NCBI GenBank assembly: GCA_023301395.1
Contig: JALZUY010000094.1
Coordinates: 1 to 8,205 of the forward strand
Origin: Nonlabens sp.
GTDB taxonomy: Bacteria; Bacteroidota; Bacteroidia; Flavobacteriales; Flavobacteriaceae
Length of the DNA: 8,205 nucleotides
Direction: 5' to 3'
Shown: piece by piece, positions 1 to 6,201 of the stretch
Layout of the letters: every line of letters starts with the position of its first letter
Position numbering within the stretch: the stretch's first letter is position 1
The notes under the pieces: model-generated
The model's database searches: none
What the model saw: the letters and a program-made list of their open reading frames with translations, nothing else
What the model was told of the DNA's origin: nothing
Program-made: the position numbers and the translations under genes

Positions 1-756
1 TCCATTATTGAACTTATAGGAAACTTGCATTGGGAAGGAATGATGGCTTTCTTTTTACTAACTTCTATTTATTACTTACTCGTCTATAAGAAATGGCAAA
101 GCGTTCTTTTTATGGGTTATGGAATATTACTCAAGCTACTTCCTGTGATGGTATTGCCTTTACTTCTCAGAAGGTTGAAGTTTAAAAAAGCACTTACTTA
201 TTATATAGCTGTTGCTGCAGTGATAGCGATAGGTTTTGCTTCATTTATCTCCCAGGATTTGATAGATAATTATACTGCGTCGGTTGGTTTGTGGTTTGGG
301 AAATTTGAATTTAATGGAAGTGTTTATTATCTCGTGCGCTATATAGGTTTTGAAGTAACTGGTTATAACATCATTCAAACGGCAGGAAAGATATTGCCAT
401 TGATGACTTTAATCATTATTACAATCATAAGTTTCAAGCGTAAAAATGAACAACCTGAAATTTTACTTTCCAGTATCGTACTCGCATTTTTCACCTATTT
501 AATACTCTCTACAACAGTACATCCGTGGTATTTAACCATTCCATTATTATTCAGTGTATTCACTTCCTATCGATTTATGCTTGTATGGAGTTTTATAATT
601 TTCTTGAGCTATTATGCTTATTCAAACGATTCTTTCGAGGAGAGTTATTGGCTTATTTTTATTGAATACGTTTTAGTTTTAATATTCTTTATTTTCGATT
701 TGTTTCTCAAGAATGCAAACCAATTTTCACCAAAAGTAGGACACTTAAGAAATTAA
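1..756 (+). CDS. Polytopic membrane glycosyltransferase (mannosyltransferase-like, GT-C type), 5'-truncated
   Basis: The reading frame is open from base 1 to the TAA at 754-756, giving 251 residues of the C-terminal part; the true start lies upstream. A TTG at 25 is only an internal codon, because the eight codons before it (SIIELIGN) read on smoothly into the conserved-looking stretch ELIGNLHWEG. About six to seven hydrophobic segments separated by short basic loops (KKW, RRLKFKK, FKRKNE) are seen, with a late STTVHPWYLTIP motif before the last membrane spans. From memory, NLH-E-G near a membrane helix and VHPWYL are typical of flavobacterial proteins annotated as mannosyltransferase or GT87-like polyprenol-phosphate-dependent enzymes of the inner membrane, which add sugars to envelope glycans. 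The exact sugar and acceptor cannot be told, and the N-terminal catalytic loop is not in the window. The next gene starts 111 nt downstream and is functionally unrelated. Confidence 0.72.
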   Translation, partial: SIIELIGNLHWEGMMAFFLLTSIYYLLVYKKWQSVLFMGYGILLKLLPVMVLPLLLRRLKFKKALTYYIAVAAVIAIGFASFISQDLIDNYTASVGLWFGKFEFNGSVYYLVRYIGFEVTGYNIIQTAGKILPLMTLIIITIISFKRKNEQPEILLSSIVLAFFTYLILSTTVHPWYLTIPLLFSVFTSYRFMLVWSFIIFLSYYAYSNDSFEESYWLIFIEYVLVLIFFIFDLFLKNANQFSPKVGHLRN

Positions 757-867
757 ATATTTACAGATTAATAATGTTGTAAATCAATGAGTTAATTTAT
801 ATTCTAACGAAATTGTAGTATAATTCTGTTCATAAAGTGGTATTTTGTACTGGAAAATCCTAGAACA

Positions 868-3800
868 ATGAAAAATCTACTGTTTTTAATCTTAATACTT
901 CCCATTTTTATGGCTTCTCAAACAGGTCCCGGTGGAGTAGGGAGCAGTGCTATAAATGGATTATGGTTAGATGCTAATAAGCTTACATTTTCAAATGGCG
1001 ATAATGTTCCTACATGGACTGATCAATCAGGAAATAGTAATGATGCATTACAGGCGACAACAATAGATCAGCCTACATTTATAACTTCATCGCTTATGAA
1101 CTCATATCCAGCTTTGAATTTCAATGGAACTAATACATGGATGCGTGTTGCAGATAGCCCGATTTTAGATGGAACTACTTCTATGAGTTATTATGCCGTT
1201 TTAAGACCAAGAACACTAAGCGCTGCTCAACCTATACGGACTATAGTGGCAAAAAGAGATGGTTTTTCTTCTATGTCAAATGCTTATTCTTATATATTCT
1301 TTTGGAACAATCAAAACCTTAATTTAGACATTGACACGGGTAATAATAGATTTGCCACAGCAGGTGGATTTGGACCGAATAACAATTATATTGTAAGCTT
1401 TGATTTTGATGGAACTCTAGCTACTGCCTCACGTAGTAATATATCTAGATTTGGTTCAGTTGTGAGGACAGGAGCAGAAAGTAGTACCGTTGTTCCTAAT
1501 TCTTCAAGTGATGTGACTATAGGTATTCTCAATCCAGGAGATAATAGATTTCTTGATGCAGAGTATGCCGAGCTTATTCATTTTAATAAAAAACTTAATC
1601 AGGCAGAAGATATTGTTGTAAATAATTATCTATCTGCAAAATATAATATACCATTAAGTGTAAATGATATTTATGCTCATGATAACATGGTTAACGGCGA
1701 TTTTGATCATGATGTCGCTGGTATAGGAAGAGTTACAGGTGTTGATATACATGATGACAGTCAAGGTACAGGAATGGTTAGAATTAATAACCCAAGTGGA
1801 TTAGATGATGGGGAATTTTTATTTTGGGGACGCGATAATCTTATTAGTGGAGTAGAGCCTATTTTTTCATTTGATGCTGCATCAAACCTTACTAGAATGA
1901 ATACGAAGTGGCGTGTTACAGAAATCGGACAAACTGGGGATTTTGATTTCACTTTAGATCTTAATTTTTTACCTAGTCATACACTTCCAGGTGGTTGCAC
2001 AGATTATGTGTTAATCGTGGACTCACAAGATGATTTTAATTCAACCATGCGAGAAGAGTATCCATTAACTATTTCTGGAACCACAGCAATGGCTTCCATT
2101 CCTAGTAATTATTTTGATGATGGCGATTACTTCACCATAGGAGTAAATGAAGTTATAATTTATGACGGTACATTGTGGTCAAGTGGCTCAGGAACATTAA
2201 ATAGGCCGGACTCAACAGATTCTTGTAAAAATCTTATAGTTCGTAACGCTACTACAGTTACTGTGCCTAATGATTTTCATGTAAATTCAATTACCCTAGA
2301 AGCAGGAGCAACACTAAATATAGGTGTAGGAAATAAAGTTACTGTGGAGAACGAATTGAATCTCGCTACGGGCTCTATTCTTAATTTAAATACAGGTGCG
2401 CAACTTTTACAAAACACGACAGGTGTTGATATGAACACTGGAGATGGAGAATTGATAGCAAGACAGCAAGGAACGGGTAATGGTTTTAATTACAACTACT
2501 GGAGTAGCCCAGTTAACGTTACTGGCTCATGGACATTAAGTCAGCTAAGAGATGATAACGGTGAAATAGTTCAATGGACATCATTTAATATAGGTAATCC
2601 AGATCCTACAACCATGCCTGCTATAACATTAAGCAGTAGGTGGTTATATGGTTTTAATTCCACTACAAGTAATTTTGATCAATGGTCTTATATAGGAACT
2701 ACGGTTCCTTTACTACCAGGTTTTGGTTATACGATGAAAGGAAGTGGTACTGGGACAGATTATGAATATGATTTTAGAGGATCACCTAACAACGGTGATT
2801 TGTCTTTAACAGTAGCCTCTGGTGGTAGTGTGCTTGTTGGGAATCCATATCCATCAGCTTTAGATATAGATCAATTTCTTTCAGATAATCTTACCACAAC
2901 TACAGGGACGGCTTACTTCTTTGAGCAATTTGCTGTAAATGCAACTCATAATTTAGGAGGTTATCGAGGTGGCTATGCCACTAGAAATATGATGATGGGT
3001 GTTGCTGCTGTGGCAGATGCTAGTGGACTCACTAGCGGTTCTGGAACATCTTCAAAACCTGCTCCAGATCAATTTACTGCAGTAGCACAGGGCTTTTTTG
3101 TAGAAGCTACAGGGACTACTATTGTATTTAATAACGCGCAAAGAGGTCTGGTTGATGAAGCAGCAACATTAGGTTCTGTTTTTTATTCGGCTCCAGGATC
3201 TACAGCACCGGTGCATAATGTAGATACAAGGCCTAAGATCACTTTTTCTTTTGAAAATCCACAAACCTTCAAAACTTTTTTTGGTTTAGGATATGATCAA
3301 CGAGCAACTTATGGAGTAGATAACGGTTTTGACGCCTTTGACTATAACAATAGTGTAGATCATATGCGATGGGAAATAGCTGGTGATTCATATATCATTC
3401 AAGCATTACAAAACATTGACTTAACTGATGTGTTACCTCTAGAGCTGGATATTCAAAATCTAGGTATTTATAAATTATCGATTGATGACAGCGAGAATAT
3501 TCCATCAGGTATGGAAGTTTATTTACATGATGCTGTAGATGGGATCGACTACCCTTTACACAATCAAACGGCAACTTTAAATCTACCAGTATTAACAAAC
3601 AACTCCAGTAGATTTTCAATTAGATTTCAACCTACTTCCACTTTGACAATTCAAGATTTTGAAACAGAGGATATTCAAGTGAGTTATGTGAATAATGGAA
3701 GATATATTGACATTATAAAAAATAACGATTTTAATATCGATCAAGTGTCTATTTACAGTATTAGTGGACAATTAGTCCATAGAATTGAAAATCCTGAAAA

Positions 3801-3894
3801 CCAGATTCTATTAGAATTGGGTTCAGGAGTTTATTTGGTGCAACTTGTTGCGCAAAATGGTTTTCAAGTTTCTAGAAAAATCTTAGTGCAGTAA
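868..3894 (+). CDS. Large secreted/cell-surface protein with LamG-like domain and T9SS type A sorting domain
   Basis: The protein has 1008 residues. Residues 1-18 (MKNLLFLILILPIFMASQ) are a Sec signal peptide, with the mature protein starting near TGPGGVG. Residues about 82-260 resemble a LamG/concanavalin-like jelly roll (ALNFNGTNTWMRV start, LIHFNKKLNQAE end). Residues about 262-430 (HDVAGIGRV, FLFWGRDN) look like the flavobacterial domain that often follows such LamG regions, perhaps DUF8202 from memory. The middle is beta-rich and Gly/Asn/Thr-rich with a YWSSPV motif at 544-549. Residues about 931-1008 match the Por/T9SS type A tail (VSIYSISGQLV, GSGVYLVQL, basic C-terminal RKILVQ), which directs export across the outer membrane and cleavage or anchoring at the surface. 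No catalytic residues were recognised; an adhesin or glycan-binding role is inference. The ATG at 868 directly precedes the signal peptide. Only a poor promoter candidate is seen upstream, and the gene appears monocistronic. Confidence 0.88.
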   Translation: MKNLLFLILILPIFMASQTGPGGVGSSAINGLWLDANKLTFSNGDNVPTWTDQSGNSNDALQATTIDQPTFITSSLMNSYPALNFNGTNTWMRVADSPILDGTTSMSYYAVLRPRTLSAAQPIRTIVAKRDGFSSMSNAYSYIFFWNNQNLNLDIDTGNNRFATAGGFGPNNNYIVSFDFDGTLATASRSNISRFGSVVRTGAESSTVVPNSSSDVTIGILNPGDNRFLDAEYAELIHFNKKLNQAEDIVVNNYLSAKYNIPLSVNDIYAHDNMVNGDFDHDVAGIGRVTGVDIHDDSQGTGMVRINNPSGLDDGEFLFWGRDNLISGVEPIFSFDAASNLTRMNTKWRVTEIGQTGDFDFTLDLNFLPSHTLPGGCTDYVLIVDSQDDFNSTMREEYPLTISGTTAMASIPSNYFDDGDYFTIGVNEVIIYDGTLWSSGSGTLNRPDSTDSCKNLIVRNATTVTVPNDFHVNSITLEAGATLNIGVGNKVTVENELNLATGSILNLNTGAQLLQNTTGVDMNTGDGELIARQQGTGNGFNYNYWSSPVNVTGSWTLSQLRDDNGEIVQWTSFNIGNPDPTTMPAITLSSRWLYGFNSTTSNFDQWSYIGTTVPLLPGFGYTMKGSGTGTDYEYDFRGSPNNGDLSLTVASGGSVLVGNPYPSALDIDQFLSDNLTTTTGTAYFFEQFAVNATHNLGGYRGGYATRNMMMGVAAVADASGLTSGSGTSSKPAPDQFTAVAQGFFVEATGTTIVFNNAQRGLVDEAATLGSVFYSAPGSTAPVHNVDTRPKITFSFENPQTFKTFFGLGYDQRATYGVDNGFDAFDYNNSVDHMRWEIAGDSYIIQALQNIDLTDVLPLELDIQNLGIYKLSIDDSENIPSGMEVYLHDAVDGIDYPLHNQTATLNLPVLTNNSSRFSIRFQPTSTLTIQDFETEDIQVSYVNNGRYIDIIKNNDFNIDQVSIYSISGQLVHRIENPENQILLELGSGVYLVQLVAQNGFQVSRKILVQ

Positions 3895-3902
3895 GTTGAT
3901 GA

Positions 3903-3926
3903 ATTATGCTTTCGCGAAAGCGTAAT
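3903..3926. repeat. Near-perfect palindrome centred on TCGCGA
   Basis: The core GCTTTCGCGAAAGC (3908-3921) is a perfect 14-bp palindrome, and the flanks ATTAT/GTAAT extend the symmetry to 24 bp with a single T:G mismatch that would still pair as U-G in RNA. It starts 9 nt after the stop of the T9SS-tail gene and ends 24 nt before the -7 box of the next gene. No long T-tract follows, so it is not a classical intrinsic terminator. From memory, CTTTCGCGAAAGCG-type palindromes recur between genes in several marine flavobacteria. It could be a dispersed repeat, an mRNA 3'-end hairpin or a protein-binding site. Only one copy is present in this window. Confidence 0.6.
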
Positions 3927-3950
3927 CCTCATAACCTTACAAAGGATTAC

Positions 3951-3958
3951 TATCTTTG
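3951..3958 (+). promoter_or_regulatory. Bacteroidota -7 promoter box for the PG-binding protein gene
   Basis: TATCTTTG is an exact match to the Bacteroidota -7 consensus TANNTTTG and lies 20 nt before the ATG at 3979. No clear TTG/TTTG -33 element is found 17-23 nt upstream, so the promoter may be weak or activator-dependent. The position fits a short leader of about 10-15 nt. Confidence 0.5.
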
Positions 3959-3978
3959 AACAATCAAAGATTACATTC

Positions 3979-4347
3979 ATGAAACAATTAATCATTTTTA
4001 TTCTCATAGTCATTCTAGGTTTTGTAGCCTATGATTTTTATAAAGATTGGGCTAGGTTTCACACCCCAGAATATCATTATACAACTGCTGCCTCCATTGA
4101 TACTGATTATCACAATCAAACGGTAGTGAAAGACTACCATACTACTGTGACGGACCTCAATGTGTTTGTTAAGATGCAATGGACGGCAAACGATATCGAT
4201 GTAAGATTACTAGAGAATGATGATCTTGAAACGACTCAAGCCGTTAATGAATATGTACAAAAACTCGCTTATGTATCTTATCTAGAAGAGAAACTTGAAC
4301 AATCTGCCAGTTATAAAAATCAAGGTTTTACTAACCAGCAAATTTAG
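3979..4347 (+). CDS. N-terminal fragment: membrane-anchored hypothetical protein (122 aa)
   Basis: The fragment opens with MKQ and a hydrophobic segment at residues 4-18 (LIIFILIVILGFVAY), followed by a charged stretch. This is a signal anchor or uncleaved signal peptide that would place the rest outside the cytoplasm, most likely in the periplasm. Residues 25-60 are rich in Tyr, His, Asp and Thr (TPEYHYTTAASIDTDYHN). Residues 85-115 look like a Glu/Gln/Lys-rich helix (YVQKLAYVSYLEEKLEQSA). No family was recognised from this half alone. The frame stops at 4345-4347, where the continuation moves to the -1 frame, so this is best read as the first half of the split gene at 3979-4634. The ATG at 3979 fits the TATCTTTG box 20 nt upstream and the hydrophobic N-terminus. 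Confidence 0.7.
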   Translation: MKQLIIFILIVILGFVAYDFYKDWARFHTPEYHYTTAASIDTDYHNQTVVKDYHTTVTDLNVFVKMQWTANDIDVRLLENDDLETTQAVNEYVQKLAYVSYLEEKLEQSASYKNQGFTNQQI

Positions 4348-4406
4348 CTTTTGAAAACAATCAATCATCTCCAGAGACTTTAAAGGCTTCGGATAAGAAA
4401 GCTTTA

Positions 4407-4634
4407 ATGAATGATCTCTTCCACAGCGAAGTTTCAAAAAGTCAACTCATAGGTGCAAAAACAACTCTGGTTTTTGAAATTCAAAAAATGCTTATTAATA
4501 AAGGTTATGAAATATCTCTAGACGGCGTTTTTGCAAAAGCAACCAGCACAGCACTGTCTGAATTTGAAGTAAAAAACAACCTTTATCCCGACGGTAAAAT
4601 TGACGCACTTACTTTTCATGCGTTGATGAAATAA
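4407..4634 (+). CDS. C-terminal fragment: peptidoglycan-binding (PG_binding_1-like) domain
   Basis: The 75 residues from the ATG at 4407 contain a PG_binding_1-like pattern over residues about 21-74: VFEIQKMLINKGY, then DGVFAKATSTALSEFEVKNN, then PDGKIDALTFHALM. These match the family's Q-x-x-L-x-x-x-G-Y, DG-x-F-x-x-x-T-x-x-A-L-x-x-F and DG-K-x-D-x-x-T-x-x-x-L positions. Such domains bind cell-wall peptidoglycan. This piece has no signal peptide of its own and would stay in the cytoplasm if translated alone, which argues that it belongs to the upstream membrane-anchored fragment. The frame is open back to 4335, adding about 24 coding-like residues before Met. No ribosome-binding site is evident before 4407, so that ATG is probably an internal Met. 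The stop lies just upstream of the hairpin terminator. Confidence 0.7.
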   Translation: MNDLFHSEVSKSQLIGAKTTLVFEIQKMLINKGYEISLDGVFAKATSTALSEFEVKNNLYPDGKIDALTFHALMK

Positions 4635-4638
4635 TCAC

Positions 4639-4677
4639 AAAAAAAATAACGTCACCTATAAAATAAGTGACGTTATT
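4639..4677. terminator. Hairpin terminator between convergent genes
   Basis: A perfect 11-bp stem (AATAACGTCAC at 4645-4655 with GTGACGTTATT at 4667-4677) encloses an 11-nt loop. On the minus strand the stem is followed by an unbroken run of T (the plus-strand A-run 4639-4646), giving a strong intrinsic terminator 20 nt past the end of the pseudouridine synthase gene. On the plus strand the hairpin is followed by a weaker T/A-rich tail, so it may also stop transcripts of the PG-binding gene ending at 4634. Confidence 0.88.
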
Positions 4678-4696
4678 AATAATAAATATTTGAAGT

Positions 4697-5677
4697 TTAT
4701 ATCATCTTCAAATTGATGATTTCTTGCTCTGTTAAGGAACGGTAATGACCTCGTGGAAGATCTTTTTTAGTCATTCCACCCATTACTACTCTATCAAGCA
4801 CCTTGATTTCATAGTTGACAGCTTCAAAAATACTTTGAACGATGTTGTCCTTTCCACTATGAATCTCGATACCTATTTCATTATTTTTACCACCATCTAC
4901 GTAGTTGATTTCTTTTACATCAATAGCCTCACCATTAATAATAAGGCCATTACGTATTTCCATTAAATGCTCATGTTTAAAGCTACGATCAAGTGCTACT
5001 TGATAGATCTTGCGCAATTCTAGTTTAGGATTGTTGAGTTTGTTTGCCATTTCTAAGTCGTTAGTAAACAGCATTAATCCTACAGATTGTCTTCCTAAAC
5101 GACCTACATAATGTAAGTTAGAAACTCCAGCGCTCTGCATTAAGTCCAGCACTGTTTTACTTGATCTTTCTCCTTTACGAGGAGCAATGAAACCTTTAGG
5201 CTTATTAAGGATAAGGTACTGTTTCTTATAAGGTTGTATGTTCTGTCCGTCAAATTTTACTTCGTCAGTAAGTTTTACACGATATCCCATTTCAGATATA
5301 GGTTTGCCATTTACAGTAACACTACCAGCTTGTATATAAATATCGGCATCGCGACGGCTGCAAATACCAGAGTTTGAAATGTATTTGTTCAAGCGTATCG
5401 TTCCGTCATCTACTTTTTTCTTAGTAGTTCCTTCAGATTTTTTACGACTTATGTATTCCTTCTTAGTAACAGGATTACCACTGCGTGATGTTCCCACTAC
5501 TTGGTTTTTACCACCACGAGTTGTAGGTCTTTCAGGTGCATTTCCTCTAGGTGCAGATTTCCCTCTACGTTCTGTACTGCCAGTGCGTGGTCTACTTCCA
5601 CCTCTAGATGATGAGGAACTTTTGTCGCCTTCACGACCACGTCCTTTTCCTCTTGCTCCATCATTACCTCTTCCCAT
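4697..5677 (-). CDS. RluB/RsuA-family pseudouridine synthase homologue with the catalytic Asp replaced by Gly
   Basis: The protein has 326 residues. Residues 1-90 are a basic, low-complexity Gly/Arg/Ser/Lys-rich tail, probably disordered and RNA-binding, as is common in flavobacterial RluB proteins. Residues about 94-147 are an S4 RNA-binding domain (IRLNKYISNSGICSRRDAD, AGSVTVNGKPI). Residues about 153-300 are the pseudouridine synthase fold: LNKPKGFI, GRLGRQSVGLMLFTND, KIYQVALD with the conserved Tyr225, and LDRVVMGGMTKKDLPRG. Active RsuA/RluB-family enzymes isomerise a specific uridine in rRNA using the Asp of GRLD. Here that position, residue 195 (GGA, 5093-5095), is Gly, while the surrounding motif is kept. 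This suggests a catalytically impaired or non-enzymatic rRNA-binding homologue, though a lineage-specific variant is possible. The ATG at 5677 sits just downstream of a good promoter. For that reason no rluB symbol is assigned. Confidence 0.9.
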   Translation of the reverse strand: MGRGNDGARGKGRGREGDKSSSSSRGGSRPRTGSTERRGKSAPRGNAPERPTTRGGKNQVVGTSRSGNPVTKKEYISRKKSEGTTKKKVDDGTIRLNKYISNSGICSRRDADIYIQAGSVTVNGKPISEMGYRVKLTDEVKFDGQNIQPYKKQYLILNKPKGFIAPRKGERSSKTVLDLMQSAGVSNLHYVGRLGRQSVGLMLFTNDLEMANKLNNPKLELRKIYQVALDRSFKHEHLMEIRNGLIINGEAIDVKEINYVDGGKNNEIGIEIHSGKDNIVQSIFEAVNYEIKVLDRVVMGGMTKKDLPRGHYRSLTEQEIINLKMI

Positions 5678-5693
5678 GGTATTAAATTTTTTG

Positions 5694-5721
5694 CAAAGAT
5701 AACTTTGTTTATGTATTTCAA
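5694..5721 (-). promoter_or_regulatory. Bacteroidota promoter of the pseudouridine synthase gene
   Basis: On the minus strand TTG (5721-5719) and TATCTTTG (5701-5694) are separated by 17 nt, matching the Flavobacterium consensus TTG-N17-23-TANNTTTG. The -7 box lies 16 nt upstream of the ATG at 5677. The implied leader is only about 10 nt, in line with Bacteroidota initiation that does not rely on a Shine-Dalgarno site, and it supports the chosen start. Confidence 0.72.
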
Positions 5722-5846
5722 CGAGTTTCTAAATAAGCAAATTAGAATCCTTGATGTTTACAGTAATAATGGGCTACTGAATGAAATTATTTACAATAAA
5801 AACTTTTTGTAAGAAATAGTTACGTAATAATTAGGATTTCTTATCC

Positions 5847-5862
5847 TTTCTTTCTTTCTTTC
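5847..5862 (+). repeat. Tetranucleotide repeat (TTTC)4 upstream of the small exported protein gene
   Basis: Four perfect tandem copies of TTTC are followed by TTG. The tract ends 28 nt before the ATG at 5891, within the probable promoter or leader region. A short inverted repeat, AGGAT/ATCCT (5833-5837 and 5843-5847), abuts its 5' end. Copy-number change by slipped-strand mispairing could alter promoter spacing; that is inference, since four copies is short for a contingency locus. Confidence 0.6.
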
Positions 5863-5870
5863 TTGTGTGG

Positions 5871-5878
5871 TAACTTTA
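5871..5878 (+). promoter_or_regulatory. Candidate -7 box for the small exported protein gene
   Basis: TAACTTTA matches TANNTTTG at all positions but the last. It lies 12 nt before the ATG at 5891, which would give a nearly leaderless transcript. With a 20-nt spacer the -33 position falls on the first TTTC of the tetranucleotide tract, a poor match to TTTG. TAGGATTTC at 5832-5840, with TTTG at 5806-5809, is an equally imperfect alternative. Confidence 0.27.
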
Positions 5879-5890
5879 AAACTTTTTATT

Positions 5891-6130
5891 ATGAAAAAAT
5901 TAGTTTCGGCATTATTTGCCTTTGTAATGGTAGCTAGTTTAACTAGTGCTGCATTAGTTAACACAAATCCAACATTAACTTCTAGTGTTCCAAGTGAAGA
6001 AACTCAAGACGCTTGTTATGAAGATGGTTTAGTTGTTGTTGGTAATTCTGGAGAAAGTGACGTGGATGCTCAGTATGCAGTATTTGGTAAATTCTATGAT
6101 TGGTGTGTCGCTCAAGATCATACACACTAG
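5891..6130 (+). CDS. Small exported two-cysteine protein of unknown function (79 aa)
   Basis: The product has 79 residues from the ATG at 5891. A GTG at 5867 would add eight residues (MVTLKLFI) ahead of a typical signal peptide and overlap the promoter region, so it was not used. Residues 1-20 (MKKLVSALFAFVMVASLTSA) form a clean Sec signal peptide with cleavage near SA-AL. The mature part of about 58 residues is acidic, with Cys42 and Cys72 that could form one disulfide in the periplasm, and ends in YDWCVAQDHTH. There is no lipobox and no NVEALA-type motif, and I do not recognise the family. It lies upstream of a GLPGLI gene and a TonB-dependent receptor, separated from them by a terminator hairpin, so it may be made in excess over them. 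A role as substrate or ligand of that receptor is speculation from position. Confidence 0.75.
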   Translation: MKKLVSALFAFVMVASLTSAALVNTNPTLTSSVPSEETQDACYEDGLVVVGNSGESDVDAQYAVFGKFYDWCVAQDHTH

Positions 6131-6150
6131 ATTTTTACTTTTTTTTATTC

Positions 6151-6187
6151 AGGCTTCTTATCTTAGGATAAGAGGTCTTTTGTTTTA
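6151..6187 (+). terminator. Intrinsic terminator after the small exported protein gene
   Basis: A 12-bp stem with two G-U pairs (6151-6162 with 6167-6178) closes a TTAG tetraloop and is followed directly by the T-rich TTTTGTTTT. It starts 20 nt after the TAG at 6128-6130 and ends 15 nt before the ATG at 6202. No convincing promoter was found between it and 6202, so the downstream genes may depend on read-through. Confidence 0.8.
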
Positions 6188-6201
6188 TTAAAATCTACTT
6201 T

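Larger units (their letters stand above)
3979..4634 (+). pseudogene. Frameshifted gene: membrane-anchored peptidoglycan-binding-domain protein (composite of two reading frames)
   Basis: Two adjacent frames read as one protein of about 218 residues: an N-terminal membrane anchor, a Tyr/Asp-rich extracytoplasmic region, a Glu/Lys helix and a C-terminal peptidoglycan_binding_1-like domain. The first frame ends at TAG 4345-4347 just after NQQI. The -1 frame is open from 4335 and reads LAFENNQSSPETLKASDKK straight into the second piece, so the 59 nt between the two apparent genes are themselves coding-like. One extra T in the TTT run at 4343-4345 (or one extra A in the preceding run) would restore a single frame: NQQI-LAFENN. 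I recall intact flavobacterial homologues with this layout, but no alignment was run. It may be a real 1-nt deletion or an assembly error. No slippery heptamer in the correct phase is present. Confidence 0.65.

Noticed and set aside
759..784. Inverted repeat ATTTACA/TGTAAAT after the glycosyltransferase gene as a terminator
   Set aside because: It has only 7 AT-rich pairs with a 12-nt spacer and no T-tract after it; expected by chance in such AT-rich DNA.
813..847. TTG plus TATTTTG as the promoter of the large T9SS protein gene
   Set aside because: The -7 candidate is one base short of TANNTTTG and the spacer is 25 nt, outside the usual 17-23 range.
1761..1952. 63-aa minus-strand frame within the large T9SS protein gene, and a similar 74-aa frame at 3395-3619
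   Set aside because: They lie antisense to a clear coding region and have no recognisable domain or promoter.
4339..4347. Programmed -1 ribosomal frameshifting at the split PG-binding gene
   Set aside because: The A-AAT-TTA string looks slippery, but AAT and TTA are codons of the -1 frame, not the incoming frame, so tRNA re-pairing would be poor. No strong downstream structure was seen.
4745..4966. 73-aa plus-strand frame
   Set aside because: It is antisense to the C-terminal half of the pseudouridine synthase and shows no protein features.
5379..5721. Reading frames of 107 aa (plus, 5379-5702) and 74 aa (minus, 5497-5721) over the N-terminal tail of the pseudouridine synthase
   Set aside because: They are shadows of the low-complexity RG/S-rich coding region. 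The real frame continues into the S4 domain and has the better promoter and start.
5867..5869. GTG start for the small exported protein
   Set aside because: It would put eight residues in front of a canonical MKK signal peptide and overlap a candidate -7 box; the ATG at 5891 fits better.
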